DNA of 64,000 nucleotides from Massilia sp. Bi118 (GCF_918697865.1 NZ_CAKKMV010000002.1:62001-126000), one strand, 5' to 3'. Shown: positions 47,884 to 58,678, counted from the first letter of the stretch. The notes: a model not told the origin generated them from the letters alone. Translations and numbers: made by a program.

Positions 47884-50682
47884 TCAGGCCGGTGGCAGCT
47901 TGCCCAACTGCTCCTGCATCTTGGCCAGCGTGGCGCCGAAGTTCTCCACGCGCTCGCGTTCCTGGGCCACCACGGCGGCCGGGGCGCGGGCGACGAAACT
48001 CTCGCTGGACAGCTTGCCGTTGGCCTTGGCGATCTCGCCCTGCAGGCGCGCGATCTCTTTCGACAGGCGCTCGCGCTCGGCGGCGACGTCGATCTCGACC
48101 TTCAGCATCAGCTTGGTGGTGCCGACGATGGACACCGCGGCCGGCGATTCCGGCAGGGCGTCGACGATCTGCACTTCCGACAACTTGCCCAGCAGCTGGA
48201 CGTAGGGCGCGAAGCTCTGGGCGGCGGCGCGGTCGGCGCTTGAGCCCGGTTCGACGATCAGCGGCACGCGCACCGACGGCGACAGCTTCATCTCGCCGCG
48301 CAGGTTGCGGGTGGCGTCGGTCAGCTTCTTGAACTGGTCCATCCAGGCTTCGGCTTCCGCGTCGATCAGCGATTCGTCGGCGATCGGGTAGGGCTGCAGC
48401 ATGATGGTGTCACCAGTTTTACCTGCCAGCGGCGCGACCGCGTGCCACAGCTGCTCGGTCACGAACGGGATGATCGGGTGCGCCAGGCGCAGGATCACTT
48501 CCAGCACGCGCAGCAGGGTGTGGCGGGTGGCGCGCTGCTGGGCCTCGGTGCCTTGCTGGACCTGGACCTTGGCCAGTTCCAGGTACCAGTCGCAGTACTC
48601 GTCCCAGACGAAGCTGTAGATACTGGAGGCGATGTTGTCGAAGCGGTAGTCGGCGAAGCCCTTGGCCACCTCCAGTTCCACACGGTTCATCTGCGAGATG
48701 ATCCAGCGGTCGGCCTGCGACAGGTCGGCTGCGTCAGGCTTACCGCAATCCTTGCCCTCGGTGTTCATCAGCACGAAGCGGGTCGCGTTCCACAGCTTGT
48801 TGCAGAAGTTACGGTAGCCTTCGGCGCGGCCGAGGTCGAAGTTGATGTTGCGGCCCAGCGAAGCGTAGCTGGCCATGGTGAAGCGCACGGCGTCGGTGCC
48901 GTAGGCCGCGATCCCTTCCGGGAATTCCTTGCGCGTCGCCTTGGCGATCTTCTCGGCGGCCTTCGGGTTCATCAGGCCGGTGGTGCGCTTGGCAACCAGC
49001 GACTCGACGTCGATGCCGTCGATCAGGTCGATCGGGTCCAGGGTATTGCCCTTCGACTTGGACATCTTCTGGCCGGAGGAATCGCGCACCAGGCCGTGCA
49101 CGTAGACGGTCTTGAACGGCACCTTGCCGGTGAAGTGCGCGGTCATCATGACCATGCGCGCGACCCAGAAGAAGATGATGTCGAAGCCGGTCACCAGCAC
49201 CGACGAGGGCAGGAACAGGTCCATGTCCTTCGTCTGTTCCGGCCAGCCCATGGTCGAGAAAGGCACCAGGGCCGAGGAGAACCAGGTGTCCAGCACGTCG
49301 TCGTCGCGGCGCAGTTCACCGGTAATGCCTTGCGCCGATGCCTTCTGTTGCGCTTCTTCTTCGCTGCGCGCGACCACGATCTCGCCGTTCGGGCCGTACC
49401 AGGCCGGAATGCGGTGGCCCCACCACAGCTGGCGCGAGATGCACCAGTCCTGGATGTTGCCCAGCCACTGGTTATAGGTGGTGGTCCAGTTTTCGGGCAC
49501 GAACTGGATCTCGCCGCTGGCGACTTTTTCCAGCGCCACTTCGGTGATCGACTTGCCCGGGTTGAAGGTGCCTTCCGGCGCCGGCTTGCTCATGGCGACG
49601 AACCACTGGTCGGTCAGCATCGGCTCGATGATGACGCCGGTGCGGTCGCCGCGCGGCACCATCAGCTTGTGCGGTTTCACCTGTTCCAGCAGGCCCTGCG
49701 CTTCGAGGTCGGCGACGATCTTCTTGCGCGCTTCAAAGCGGTCCAGGCCGCGGTAGGCTTCCGGCGCTTCGTCGGCGATCTTCGCGTCGAGCGTCATGAT
49801 GCTCGGCATCGCCAGCTTGTGGCGCTGGCCGACGGCGTAGTCATTGAAGTCGTGGGCCGGGGTGATCTTCACGCAGCCGGTGCCGAAGGCTTTATCCACG
49901 TATTCGTCGGCGATGACGGGGATCTCGCGGCCGGTCAGCGGCAGCTTGAGCATCTTGCCGACCAGGTGGGTGTAGCGCTCGTCGGTCGGATCGACCGCGA
50001 CGGCGACGTCGCCCAGCATGGTTTCAGGACGGGTGGTGGCGACCGTCAGGTGGCCGCTGCCGTCCGCCAGCGGGTACTGGATGTACCACATCGAGCCGTC
50101 TTCTTCTTCCGACACCACTTCGAGGTCGGAGACGGCGGTGCCCAGCACCGGGTCCCAGTTCACCAGGCGCTTGCCGCGGTAGATCAGGCCCTGCTCGTAC
50201 AGGCGCACGAAGACTTCGGACACGGTGGCGGAGCGCGGCTCGTCCATCGTGAAGTATTCGCGGTTCCAGTCGGCGGAGGCGCCCAGGCGGCGCATCTGGC
50301 CGGTGATGGTGCTGCCCGACTTTTCCTTCCATTCCCAGACCTTCTCCACGAAGGCTTCGCGGCCGAGGTCGTGGCGCGAGATCTTCTGGGCGTCCAGCTG
50401 GCGCTCGACCACGATCTGGGTCGCGATGCCGGCGTGGTCGGTGCCCGGGATCCAGGCCGTGTTAAAGCCACGCATGCGGTAGTAGCGGGTCAGGCCATCC
50501 ATGACGGTCTGGTTGAAGGCGTGACCCATGTGCAGGGTGCCCGTCACGTTCGGCGGCGGCAGCTGGATGCTGAACGAAGGCTTGTCGGCGTCCGTGGTGG
50601 CGGCAAAGTAACCGCGCTGTTCCCATTCGGTGCGCCAGAATTGTTCGATATCGGCTGGCTCGAAAGACTTGGCTAATTCCAT
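47884..50682 (-). CDS. valS: Valyl-tRNA synthetase
   Basis: Charges tRNA(Val) and edits mischarged Thr. It has 932 residues, class I: the HIGH motif is LHMGHAF (residues 50-56), the KMSKS loop [12 protein letters not shown] lies near residue 540, the CP1 editing domain sits between them, and a C-terminal coiled coil ([20 protein letters not shown]) ends the protein. Length is slightly below E. coli ValS (951). The ATG at 50682 leads directly into the conserved [11 protein letters not shown]. An 86-bp gap separates it from the upstream gene. Confidence 0.98.
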   Translation of the reverse strand: MELAKSFEPADIEQFWRTEWEQRGYFAATTDADKPSFSIQLPPPNVTGTLHMGHAFNQTVMDGLTRYYRMRGFNTAWIPGTDHAGIATQIVVERQLDAQKISRHDLGREAFVEKVWEWKEKSGSTITGQMRRLGASADWNREYFTMDEPRSATVSEVFVRLYEQGLIYRGKRLVNWDPVLGTAVSDLEVVSEEEDGSMWYIQYPLADGSGHLTVATTRPETMLGDVAVAVDPTDERYTHLVGKMLKLPLTGREIPVIADEYVDKAFGTGCVKITPAHDFNDYAVGQRHKLAMPSIMTLDAKIADEAPEAYRGLDRFEARKKIVADLEAQGLLEQVKPHKLMVPRGDRTGVIIEPMLTDQWFVAMSKPAPEGTFNPGKSITEVALEKVASGEIQFVPENWTTTYNQWLGNIQDWCISRQLWWGHRIPAWYGPNGEIVVARSEEEAQQKASAQGITGELRRDDDVLDTWFSSALVPFSTMGWPEQTKDMDLFLPSSVLVTGFDIIFFWVARMVMMTAHFTGKVPFKTVYVHGLVRDSSGQKMSKSKGNTLDPIDLIDGIDVESLVAKRTTGLMNPKAAEKIAKATRKEFPEGIAAYGTDAVRFTMASYASLGRNINFDLGRAEGYRNFCNKLWNATRFVLMNTEGKDCGKPDAADLSQADRWIISQMNRVELEVAKGFADYRFDNIASSIYSFVWDEYCDWYLELAKVQVQQGTEAQQRATRHTLLRVLEVILRLAHPIIPFVTEQLWHAVAPLAGKTGDTIMLQPYPIADESLIDAEAEAWMDQFKKLTDATRNLRGEMKLSPSVRVPLIVEPGSSADRAAAQSFAPYVQLLGKLSEVQIVDALPESPAAVSIVGTTKLMLKVEIDVAAERERLSKEIARLQGEIAKANGKLSSESFVARAPAAVVAQERERVENFGATLAKMQEQLGKLPPA

Positions 50683-50768
50683 GATATGGCTTGGTATCGG
50701 GTGTTTTGTATGCGGAAACGACCATTATAGATGACGGCGCAAGGAGTGCGCCGGCAATCGGAGGCCCT

Positions 50769-52028
50769 TCAGAAATTCTCTTGCACCTGGCGGAACAGGC
50801 AGGCTTGCCGGAATGCGCCGCTGGGCCGGGGTTCGAGCACGGCGGCATGGTGGCGCTGGCCGATGCCGGCAACGCCGAGCCAGGTCCTGCCCTGGAAGAA
50901 AAACGGTTCCAGGCGCAGGTAGCGGCCACGGAAAGTCACCGCCTCTTGCCCAGGACCGGCGTCGGCAGAGAAATCGCCTTCGGCTTCTCCATTCTGCGCG
51001 AACGGCACGCAGCGCCGCAGCGCGGCCGATGGGGCGCCAATCCGGCAGGGCAGCAGGGTCATGCCGCGATCTTCGCCCGCAGGATCCCAGGCCGGCGCGG
51101 CTCTGCTGCCGTAGCGGGCCAGCAGCAGGTTGCCGGCCATGTAGTTGTCGTCGAACTCCTTGCGCAGGACGCGCTCGGGCTTGCCGTCGTTGTCGAGGTC
51201 GAAGATGCCGTAGTCGCCGTTCCTCAGCTGCTTCGGCAAGCGGGCTTCGTCGGGACCGTCGGGATCGGACCAGGCCGGGGCGGTCAGCGGCGAACCGGGC
51301 TGCAGGCCGTTCGAGAACAGCGCGAAGTCCTGCCTGAGGGCGGCCAGCACCGCCGTGCACACCTGGCCGGTCCCGGACAGCAGTTCGACCTCGCCCGCGC
51401 GCGCAGGACGGACGCCCTCGGGTGGGTACTCGCGCGTGTCTGGCGCCAGCCTGGTCAGCTCGGGATAGCCGGTGCAGGCGGTTTTGCGCAGCCCCGCGGC
51501 GGAAGCGCGCGTTTCGCAGCGCTGCGCCAGGGAATGCGCACCCGTGAATTCGAAACGGAGATGCAGGTCCGGATTGCCGGGATCATCGCGATAGCAGTGG
51601 CCGGCAAACCAGCGCCGCGACTCCAGCTTCTTGCCGTCGACCCAGACCGACATGAACACCTCGGGATCGGCGCCGCACATACCGTAGGGATTGCCGGTTT
51701 CCTCGCCGACCTTGACGCGCACGCGCCGCCCCGATGGGAAGCGGCACTCGGCCAGTTCGCCGGCGCGGACCGTCATACGCTCGGCCTGTTGCCCGGACCG
51801 GGTGCGCTGGAGCACGGCGATACGGGCCGCCTGGCCCGGCGCTTGTGTCTCGCGCAGGTCATTGCCGATGGTGGCCGATTCGGTCTCCGCGCCCTTGGCG
51901 TCCCGATACACACAGGAGAATTGCAGGGCGCGCGTGGGCTCGTCTTCGCCGCTGGCCTGGGCCGAGGCGGCAGGCGTGGCCAAGGTAATCGGCAGGCAAA
52001 GCAGCAGATGGCGGTAAAGGACGTTCAT
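50769..52028 (-). CDS. Hypothetical secreted protein
   Basis: A 419-residue exported protein. The signal peptide is hydrophobic (LYRHLLLCLPITLATPAASA). The mature part has several cysteines and a segment YGIFDLDNDGKPERVL, resembling a calcium-binding VCBS/FG-GAP-like loop. No enzyme motif is seen and the family is not recognised. The frame opens 22 codons earlier, but ATG 52028 leads into the signal peptide. Located between valS and the subtilase, same strand. Confidence 0.7.
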   Translation of the reverse strand: MNVLYRHLLLCLPITLATPAASAQASGEDEPTRALQFSCVYRDAKGAETESATIGNDLRETQAPGQAARIAVLQRTRSGQQAERMTVRAGELAECRFPSGRRVRVKVGEETGNPYGMCGADPEVFMSVWVDGKKLESRRWFAGHCYRDDPGNPDLHLRFEFTGAHSLAQRCETRASAAGLRKTACTGYPELTRLAPDTREYPPEGVRPARAGEVELLSGTGQVCTAVLAALRQDFALFSNGLQPGSPLTAPAWSDPDGPDEARLPKQLRNGDYGIFDLDNDGKPERVLRKEFDDNYMAGNLLLARYGSRAAPAWDPAGEDRGMTLLPCRIGAPSAALRRCVPFAQNGEAEGDFSADAGPGQEAVTFRGRYLRLEPFFFQGRTWLGVAGIGQRHHAAVLEPRPSGAFRQACLFRQVQENF

Positions 52029-52054
52029 GGTCCAATGGTAGCGTGTTTTCCACG

Positions 52055-52080
52055 AAAAAAAGGGCGCCGAAGCGCCCTTT
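52055..52080 (-). terminator. Terminator downstream of the S8 peptidase gene
   Basis: AAAGGGCGC (52059-52067) pairs with GCGCCCTTT (52072-52080), CGAA loop. On the minus strand it is followed by a T-run. A family-2 palindrome lies between it and the peptidase stop. Confidence 0.85.
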
Positions 52081-52085
52081 GATGC

Positions 52086-52112
52086 GGTGGGCACGGAGTG
52101 CCCACCCTACGT
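52086..52112. repeat. GTGGGC-type palindrome (family 2), third copy
   Basis: GGTGGGCACGGAGTGCCCACC followed by CTACG, the same core as the inverted pair at 27554-27613. It ends 2 bp before the peptidase stop codon. Confidence 0.75.
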
Positions 52113-52113
52113 C

Positions 52114-53694
<1,581 letters not shown>

Positions 53695-54043
53695 CGGTGT
53701 TTTCTCCGTTAATACTTATCGTTATAGAGCGCGGCTCGTGGCCGCGCGCCTTGTGGTTTTACTGCCTTAACGACCGATACATCACTGTTCTCGCGGGAGG
53801 CCGGGCCCAGCGTCCCGTAATAACAGCCGAGCCAGTTTATTGAGGGAACTTATGCATATGCAAAACATTTTCAATCGTGCGCAGGGAGTGTTGCGTGATC
53901 GTCTGTGCATATGATTCAATTGATGAAAATCTAGATTTGTCACAAATGTACGTGCTATATTTTTGGCCGCCGAAATCCGATTTGTGAAGGTTTTGTGAAG
54001 TCCGGCGGTCGCCCCTTCTTTTAGTTGCGAGAACACGAAAACA
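53695..54043. other. 349-bp divergent intergenic region
   Basis: Lies between the peptidase (minus) and the ANTAR regulator (plus). It is AT-richer than its surroundings. GCATATG occurs twice within ~50 bp (in the stretch near 53850-53910) and GTTTTGTGAAG-like sequence is repeated near 53985-54000. I see no convincing gene; an ORF on the minus strand across it lacks any recognisable sequence. It presumably holds both promoters. Confidence 0.5.
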
Positions 54044-54679
54044 ATGACCGCATCCGCTTCCCCCCGCCGGCTGATCCTGCTTGTCGACGACGATCCCCTC
54101 CTGCTCGACTTCATTTCCACCGTGTTGCAGCACGCCGGTTACGACACCGTCGGCGCCGGCTCCGCGCCCGAAGCTGTGCAGCGCGTGCAGGAGCGCGGTG
54201 CGGATATCGCCCTGGCCCTGCTCGACATCACCATGCCCGGCATGTCGGGACTGGAACTCGCGCAGCGCCTGAAGGATCACACCGAGGTGCCCTTCATGTT
54301 CCTGTCCTCGGTGGACGACGCCGAGACCGCGCGCCAGGCCGCCAGCCACGGCGCGGTCGGCTTCGTGGTCAAGCCCGTCGACGCGGGCCGCCTGCTGCCG
54401 GCCTTCGAGGCCGGCCTGGCGCGCGCCGACGAGATCCGCCAGCTGCGCCGCACCGAGGCCAACCTGAACGCGGCCCTGGCCGCCGGCCGCGAGACCAGCC
54501 TGGCCGTGGGCCTGCTGATGGCGCGCTACCAGACCGACCGCAACACCGCCTTCGAAGTCCTGCGCGACCACGCGCGCTCGAGCCGCCGCAAGGTCAACGA
54601 AGTGGCCGAGCAGATCGTCGCGGCCGAGGAGCTGCTCAACGGCCTGCATGGGGCGTTTGCCGCGCGGCTAAGGAAGTAG
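54044..54679 (+). CDS. Response regulator with ANTAR RNA-binding domain
   Basis: A 211-residue regulator. Receiver domain (LLVDDDP acidic pocket, phospho-acceptor D61 in LALLDITMPGMSG) followed by a coiled linker (~125-150) and an ANTAR domain (~150-205): TSLAVGLLMARYQTDRNTAF, then EVLRDHARSSRRKVNEVAEQ. Known ANTAR regulators bind paired hexaloop stem-loops in leader mRNAs to prevent termination, mostly for nitrogen metabolism. No cognate sensor kinase is adjacent and no nitrate or nitrogen gene is near, so the target is elsewhere. Confidence 0.93.
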   Translation: MTASASPRRLILLVDDDPLLLDFISTVLQHAGYDTVGAGSAPEAVQRVQERGADIALALLDITMPGMSGLELAQRLKDHTEVPFMFLSSVDDAETARQAASHGAVGFVVKPVDAGRLLPAFEAGLARADEIRQLRRTEANLNAALAAGRETSLAVGLLMARYQTDRNTAFEVLRDHARSSRRKVNEVAEQIVAAEELLNGLHGAFAARLRK

Positions 54680-54752
54680 GGCCGCCACGCGATCCCTTCC
54701 GGCTTGGTATGATGGCAAACCATTTATCAAGCTACTGGAAGGACAACGCGAC

Positions 54753-55859
54753 ATGAAAACCAAGGCAGCGATTGCATGGCAGGCGGGTAAGCCGCTGACC
54801 ATCGAGGAAGTCGAGCTCGAAGGCCCGAAGGCGGGCGAGGTGCTGGTCGAGGTCAAGGCCACCGGCATCTGCCACACCGACTGGTACACCCTGTCGGGCG
54901 CCGATCCGGAAGGCCTGTTCCCGGCCATCCTCGGCCATGAAGGCGCGGGCGTGGTGGTCGACGTCGGCCCCGGCGTGACCAGCCTGCGCAAGGACGACCA
55001 CGTCATCCCGCTGTACACCCCGGAATGCCGCCAGTGCAAATTCTGCCTGTCGCAGAAGACCAACCTGTGCCAGGCCATCCGTTCCACACAAGGTCGCGGC
55101 CTGATGCCCGATGCTACTTCTCGATTTTCGCTGGACGGCAAGCCGATCTACCACTACATGGGCACGTCGACCTTCTCGAACTACATCGTGGTTCCGGAAA
55201 TCGCGCTGGCCAAGATCCGCTCCGACGCCCCCTTCGACAAGGTCTGCTACATCGGCTGCGGCGTCACCACCGGCATCGGCGCCGTGATCTTCACCGCCAA
55301 GGTGGAGGCGGGCGCCAACGTGGTCGTGTTCGGCCTCGGCGGCATTGGCCTGAACGTCATTCAGGCGGCCAGGATGGTCGGCGCCGACAAGATCATCGGC
55401 GTGGACATCAACCCGGGCCGCGAGGAGATGGCGCGCAAGTTCGGCATGACCCACTTCGTGAACCCGACCCAGGTCGAGAACGTGGTCGACGCCATCGTCC
55501 AGCTGACCGACGGCGGCGCGGATTACGCCTTCGAATGCATCGGCAACGTCACCACCATGCGCCAGTCGCTGGAGTGCTGCCATAAAGGCTGGGGCCAGTC
55601 GATCATCATCGGCGTGGCGGAAGCCGGCAAGGAAATCGCGACCCGTCCCTTCCAGCTGGTCACCGGCCGCGTCTGGAAAGGCTCGGCCTTCGGCGGCGCC
55701 CGCGGCCGCACCGACGTGCCGAAGATCGTCGACTGGTACATGGAGAACAAGATCAACATCGATGATCTGATCACGCACCACCTGCCGCTCGATCGCATCA
55801 ACGAGGGCTTCGAGCTGATGAAGCGGGGCGAGTCGATTCGCTCCGTCGTGGTGTACTAA
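54753..55859 (+). CDS. frmA: S-(hydroxymethyl)glutathione dehydrogenase / class III alcohol dehydrogenase
   Basis: Detoxifies formaldehyde as S-hydroxymethylglutathione and reduces S-nitrosoglutathione. It has 368 residues. The catalytic-zinc ligands lie in GICHTDWYTLSG and GHEGAGVV, the four structural-zinc cysteines in ECRQCKFCLSQKTNLC, and the NAD fold in GLGGIGLNVIQAARMVGA. The class III arginine region and the C-terminal GESIRSVVVY match FrmA/AdhC. GGAAGGA precedes the ATG. An FghA esterase gene, its usual partner, does not follow here. Confidence 0.97.
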   Translation: MKTKAAIAWQAGKPLTIEEVELEGPKAGEVLVEVKATGICHTDWYTLSGADPEGLFPAILGHEGAGVVVDVGPGVTSLRKDDHVIPLYTPECRQCKFCLSQKTNLCQAIRSTQGRGLMPDATSRFSLDGKPIYHYMGTSTFSNYIVVPEIALAKIRSDAPFDKVCYIGCGVTTGIGAVIFTAKVEAGANVVVFGLGGIGLNVIQAARMVGADKIIGVDINPGREEMARKFGMTHFVNPTQVENVVDAIVQLTDGGADYAFECIGNVTTMRQSLECCHKGWGQSIIIGVAEAGKEIATRPFQLVTGRVWKGSAFGGARGRTDVPKIVDWYMENKINIDDLITHHLPLDRINEGFELMKRGESIRSVVVY

Positions 55860-55898
55860 GAGCATCGCCCGCGCGGCTAAGCACCCGCACGCGTGAAC

Positions 55899-55928
55899 CG
55901 TCGCCCCCGCGAAGGCGGGGGGCCAAGT
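55899..55928. repeat. Half copy of the family-1 palindrome
   Basis: CGTCGCCCCCGCGAAGGCGG plus the following CCAAGT matches only the left hairpin and start of the inner arm of the 88-bp element. The right half is missing; the sequence runs straight into the frmA terminator. Confidence 0.7.
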
Positions 55929-55929
55929 C

Positions 55930-55955
55930 AAGCCGGCACCACGCCGGCTTTTTTC
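55930..55955 (+). terminator. Terminator after frmA
   Basis: AAGCCGGC (55930-55937) pairs with GCCGGCTT (55943-55950), followed by a T-run. Confidence 0.85.
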
Positions 55956-56048
55956 CGTCCATTCCCGCAATTCCGCAGCCTGTCGCAGCAAGCTGGCCCC
56001 CGTCCCCCGCAATCCCTATCCTGCCTTCATCAATCATTCGCCCGTATC

Positions 56049-56093
56049 TAGAAAAAAAGTTCTAGACAAATTTTTCTAGCTGGCCTATTCTGG
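56049..56093 (+). promoter_or_regulatory. Operator-promoter of the M56 gene
   Basis: A palindrome TCTAGAA-6 nt-TTCTAGA (56049-56068) and an overlapping second CTAGA-TCTAG pair (56064-56081) cover a promoter with TAGACA (56065-56070) and TATTCT (56088-56093) separated by 17 bp. A repressor bound here would block RNA polymerase. M56 genes are normally controlled by BlaI/MecI repressors, so this is the likely operator; the repressor itself is not encoded next to it. Confidence 0.6.
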
Positions 56094-56113
56094 ATTCGTC
56101 GAAAGGAAACCGC

Positions 56114-56146
56114 ATGAGCAAGTTGCACTGGAAGGACGCGCGATGA
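56114..56146 (+). pseudogene. 10-codon ORF, possible remnant of a blaI-type repressor gene
   Basis: ATG at 56114 (after GAAAGGAAAC, a good ribosome binding site) encodes MSKLHWKDAR and its TGA overlaps the M56 ATG (ATGA at 56143-56146). The position, start-like N terminus and coupled end are what an internal deletion of a BlaI/MecI gene would leave. It could equally be a genuine leader peptide that couples translation of the M56 gene, or chance. Confidence 0.35.
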
Positions 56147-57963
56147 GCGCCGCAGCCTGGATGTCCGGCCTGGCCTGGGCGCTGCTGGACTTCGTCTGGC
56201 AGGGTGCGCTGCTCGGCTGCGTCGCCGCCGTGCTGCTGGGTCTGCTCGGCAAGGCGCGTCCGCAGTGGCGCTACCTGGTCGCCTGCATTGCCCTGCTGCT
56301 GTGCGCGGCGCTGCCGCTGGCCGGCATGCTGGCGCGCGTGCTGGGGCAGGGCGAGGCCGGCAGCGCGATGACGCTGCCGCCGGCGCTGCTGCAGGCCTTG
56401 CCGTCCACGTCAGCGCAGGACTCGCTGCATGCCGCGGCAGGGACGGCAGCCTGGAGCGTGTCGGGCTGGCGCGAGCTTGTGCAGCCGCGCCTGCCGCTGG
56501 TGATCCTGTGCTGGTCGGCGGGCGCCGCGCTGATGGCCTTGCGCCTGCTGCTGGGCCTGGCCTGGGTGCGCCGGCGCAGCCGTCCAGGCGCCTACCGGCT
56601 CGACCCCGAATGGCAGGCCGTGCTGGACCGCCTGGCGGCGCGCCTCGGCATCGGGCGCAAAGTCATCCTGGGACTGGTGGACGATCTGGCCAGCCCGGTG
56701 ACGGCAGCTTGCCTGCGGCCGCTGGTGCTGGTGCCGGCCTCGCTGGCCACCGGCATGGCGCCACAGCTGCTGGAGGCCCTGCTGGCGCACGAGCTGGCCC
56801 ATGTGCGGCGCCACGACTACCTGATCAACCTGATTCAGAGTGCGATCGAGATCCTGCTGTTCTATCACCCGGCGGTGTGGTGGCTGTCGCACCGCATCCG
56901 GGTCGAGCGGGAACTGATCGCCGACGATTTGGCCGCAAGCGCGCTGGGCGAACCGCGGCGTCTCGCGCTTGCTTTATCCGAGCTGGATCTGTTCCAGCTC
57001 TCATCCCCACCACTCGCCCCTGGGGCAATTGGAGAGAAAGGAAAGCTCATGTCTCGCATCAAACGCCTGGTTCGCCCGCAAGCGGAACCCCTGAATTGGA
57101 AGCTGGCCCTGCCGGCACTCGGCCTGGCCCTGACCGCGGCCATCCACGCCCACGCCGGCACCACGCCGGCGGCGCCGGCAGCGCAGCCCGCCACGGCCGT
57201 GCAGGCGAAACCCGCCGCACAGGCAAAGCCCGCGGTCCAGGTGACCCTGCGCGAAGAGCGCGGCGAATCCTACGCCCTGGTCGGCGACGGCAAGGACAGT
57301 TTCAACATGACGGGCAACAGCGCCGACTGGAAGTCCATCAAGCAGCTCAAGCGCAGCATACAGGGCGAGTTCCTGTGGTTCCGCGACGGCGGCAAGTCCT
57401 GGATCGTACAGGACCCGGCCACCTTGGCGAAGGCGCACGCGGCATGGGCGCCGGTCAACGAGCTGGGCAAGCAGATGGAGGTCTACGGCAAGGAGATGGA
57501 CACGCACGGCAAGGCAATGGAATCGCTGGGCAAGGAGATGGAGCAGGCGGCCACCGGCATGCGGCCCGACGAAGCGAAAGTGCATGAGATCGAGCGCAAG
57601 ATGAATGCGCTGAGCCGCCAGATGAGCAGCGTGGGCCAGCAGATGGGCAAGGCCGGCAGCGACACCGAGCGCGACCGCTTGAGCGAGCAGATGAACAAGC
57701 TGGGCCGGCAGATGAACCAGCTGGGCGAGCAGATGAGCGCCGCCCACGAGAGCGAAGCCCAGCGCCGCGCGCAAGCCAGCATGGAAGAAGTCGGCAAGCG
57801 CATGAACGAGGCCGGCAAGCCGATGGACGAGCTGGGCAAGAAGATGGATGTGCTCGGCAAGCAGATGGATCGCGAGAGCAAGACCGCCGACAAGGCCATC
57901 CGTGTGCTGATCCGCGATGCGATGGCCAGGGGCCTGGCCCAGCAGGCGCCGGGGCAGGGCTGA
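56143..57963 (+). CDS. M56 family (BlaR1/MecR1-like) membrane metallopeptidase
   Basis: A 606-residue membrane protein. Three to four N-terminal hydrophobic segments (around residues 10-30, 36-58, 120-140 and, after the peptidase region, 320-340) enclose a zinc peptidase domain with HELAH (H216, E217, H220) and ERELIADDLA as third ligand. BlaR1/MecR1 relatives sense a signal and cleave a BlaI-type repressor. Here the C terminus is not a penicillin-binding sensor but a ~160-residue repeat-rich, Met/Gln/Lys-containing coiled coil with recurrent LGKQM/LGKEM heptads (~440-600). No BlaI gene is adjacent. A terminator follows. Confidence 0.88.
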   Translation: MSAAAWMSGLAWALLDFVWQGALLGCVAAVLLGLLGKARPQWRYLVACIALLLCAALPLAGMLARVLGQGEAGSAMTLPPALLQALPSTSAQDSLHAAAGTAAWSVSGWRELVQPRLPLVILCWSAGAALMALRLLLGLAWVRRRSRPGAYRLDPEWQAVLDRLAARLGIGRKVILGLVDDLASPVTAACLRPLVLVPASLATGMAPQLLEALLAHELAHVRRHDYLINLIQSAIEILLFYHPAVWWLSHRIRVERELIADDLAASALGEPRRLALALSELDLFQLSSPPLAPGAIGEKGKLMSRIKRLVRPQAEPLNWKLALPALGLALTAAIHAHAGTTPAAPAAQPATAVQAKPAAQAKPAVQVTLREERGESYALVGDGKDSFNMTGNSADWKSIKQLKRSIQGEFLWFRDGGKSWIVQDPATLAKAHAAWAPVNELGKQMEVYGKEMDTHGKAMESLGKEMEQAATGMRPDEAKVHEIERKMNALSRQMSSVGQQMGKAGSDTERDRLSEQMNKLGRQMNQLGEQMSAAHESEAQRRAQASMEEVGKRMNEAGKPMDELGKKMDVLGKQMDRESKTADKAIRVLIRDAMARGLAQQAPGQG

Positions 57964-57988
57964 TCTGGATAACGCTGGTTATTGAAAG

Positions 57989-58026
57989 AAAAGCCGGAAA
58001 TGTCCTCCATTTCCGGCTTTTTTAAT
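57989..58026 (+). terminator. Terminator after the M56 gene
   Basis: A 14-bp stem (AAAAGCCGGAAATG at 57989-58002 with its complement at 58008-58021) is followed by T residues. Confidence 0.9.
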
Positions 58027-58166
58027 TAATTAATGCATATAAATAGAAACAATTGCTTGCACTCTTGTCGTGCACTCGGCGTTACGATCTATATAATTTC
58101 TGCACAGCAACCGAAAATAAAAATGTTCCGGTGCTATTCAAAACAACACCAATAGTCAGGGATTAT

Positions 58167-58661
58167 ATGATCAAGAAAATCGCTGCTGCCGCAGCACTGG
58201 CCTTCGTGGCCTCTTCCGCTTTCGCCGCCGGCCCCACCGCTTTCTACGGCGGCGTGGATGTGGGTTCGACCAAGATCGACGATTTCGGCGATAACAAAGC
58301 CGGCTTCGGCGGCTTCCTGGGTTATGGCTTCAACCAGAATTTCGCCGTCGAGCTTGGCTATCGCCAGTTGGGCAAATGGGATGTCGCGGGCGTCGACGTC
58401 AAGGCCAAGCAGACCCACGTGTCGCTGGTCGGTTTCTATCCGCTGAGCCCGCAGCTCGACGTCTACGGCCGCCTGGGCTACAACCAGCTGCGCGGCGAAG
58501 CCCGCTTCGCCGGCGCTACCTACGGCGACGATACCAGCAGCGGCCTGTATGGCGTCGGCCTGAATTACAACTTCACCCCGGCCATTTCCGGCCGCGTCGA
58601 AGTGCAGAAGCCGTCCAGCGATACGACCCATTACAACGTCGGCATGGTTTTCAAGTTCTAA
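58167..58661 (+). CDS. Small outer-membrane beta-barrel protein
   Basis: A 164-residue outer-membrane protein. The signal peptide (MIKKIAAAAALAFVASSAFA) is followed by alternating amphipathic strands (FYGGVDVGSTKIDDFGDNKA, FAVELGYRQLGKWDV, LDVYGRLGYNQLRGEA, GVGLNYNFTPAISGRVEV) and a C-terminal aromatic-end strand MVFKF, as in OmpX/OmpA-barrel proteins recognised by Bam. Function unknown; adhesion or stress roles are known for relatives. The AT-rich 205-bp upstream region is its promoter area. The frame opens 38 codons earlier but without signal peptide. Confidence 0.9.
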   Translation: MIKKIAAAAALAFVASSAFAAGPTAFYGGVDVGSTKIDDFGDNKAGFGGFLGYGFNQNFAVELGYRQLGKWDVAGVDVKAKQTHVSLVGFYPLSPQLDVYGRLGYNQLRGEARFAGATYGDDTSSGLYGVGLNYNFTPAISGRVEVQKPSSDTTHYNVGMVFKF

Positions 58662-58678
58662 ATGCGCCTTGATTAAAT

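Noticed and set aside
48442..50676. 744-codon plus-strand ORF across valS
   Set aside because: Antisense shadow of valS, V/G/H/R-rich, with no domain.
53782..54120. 112-codon minus-strand ORF in the divergent gap before the ANTAR regulator
   Set aside because: It overlaps the regulator's 5' end, has no ribosome binding site or recognisable sequence, and the gap is needed for promoters.
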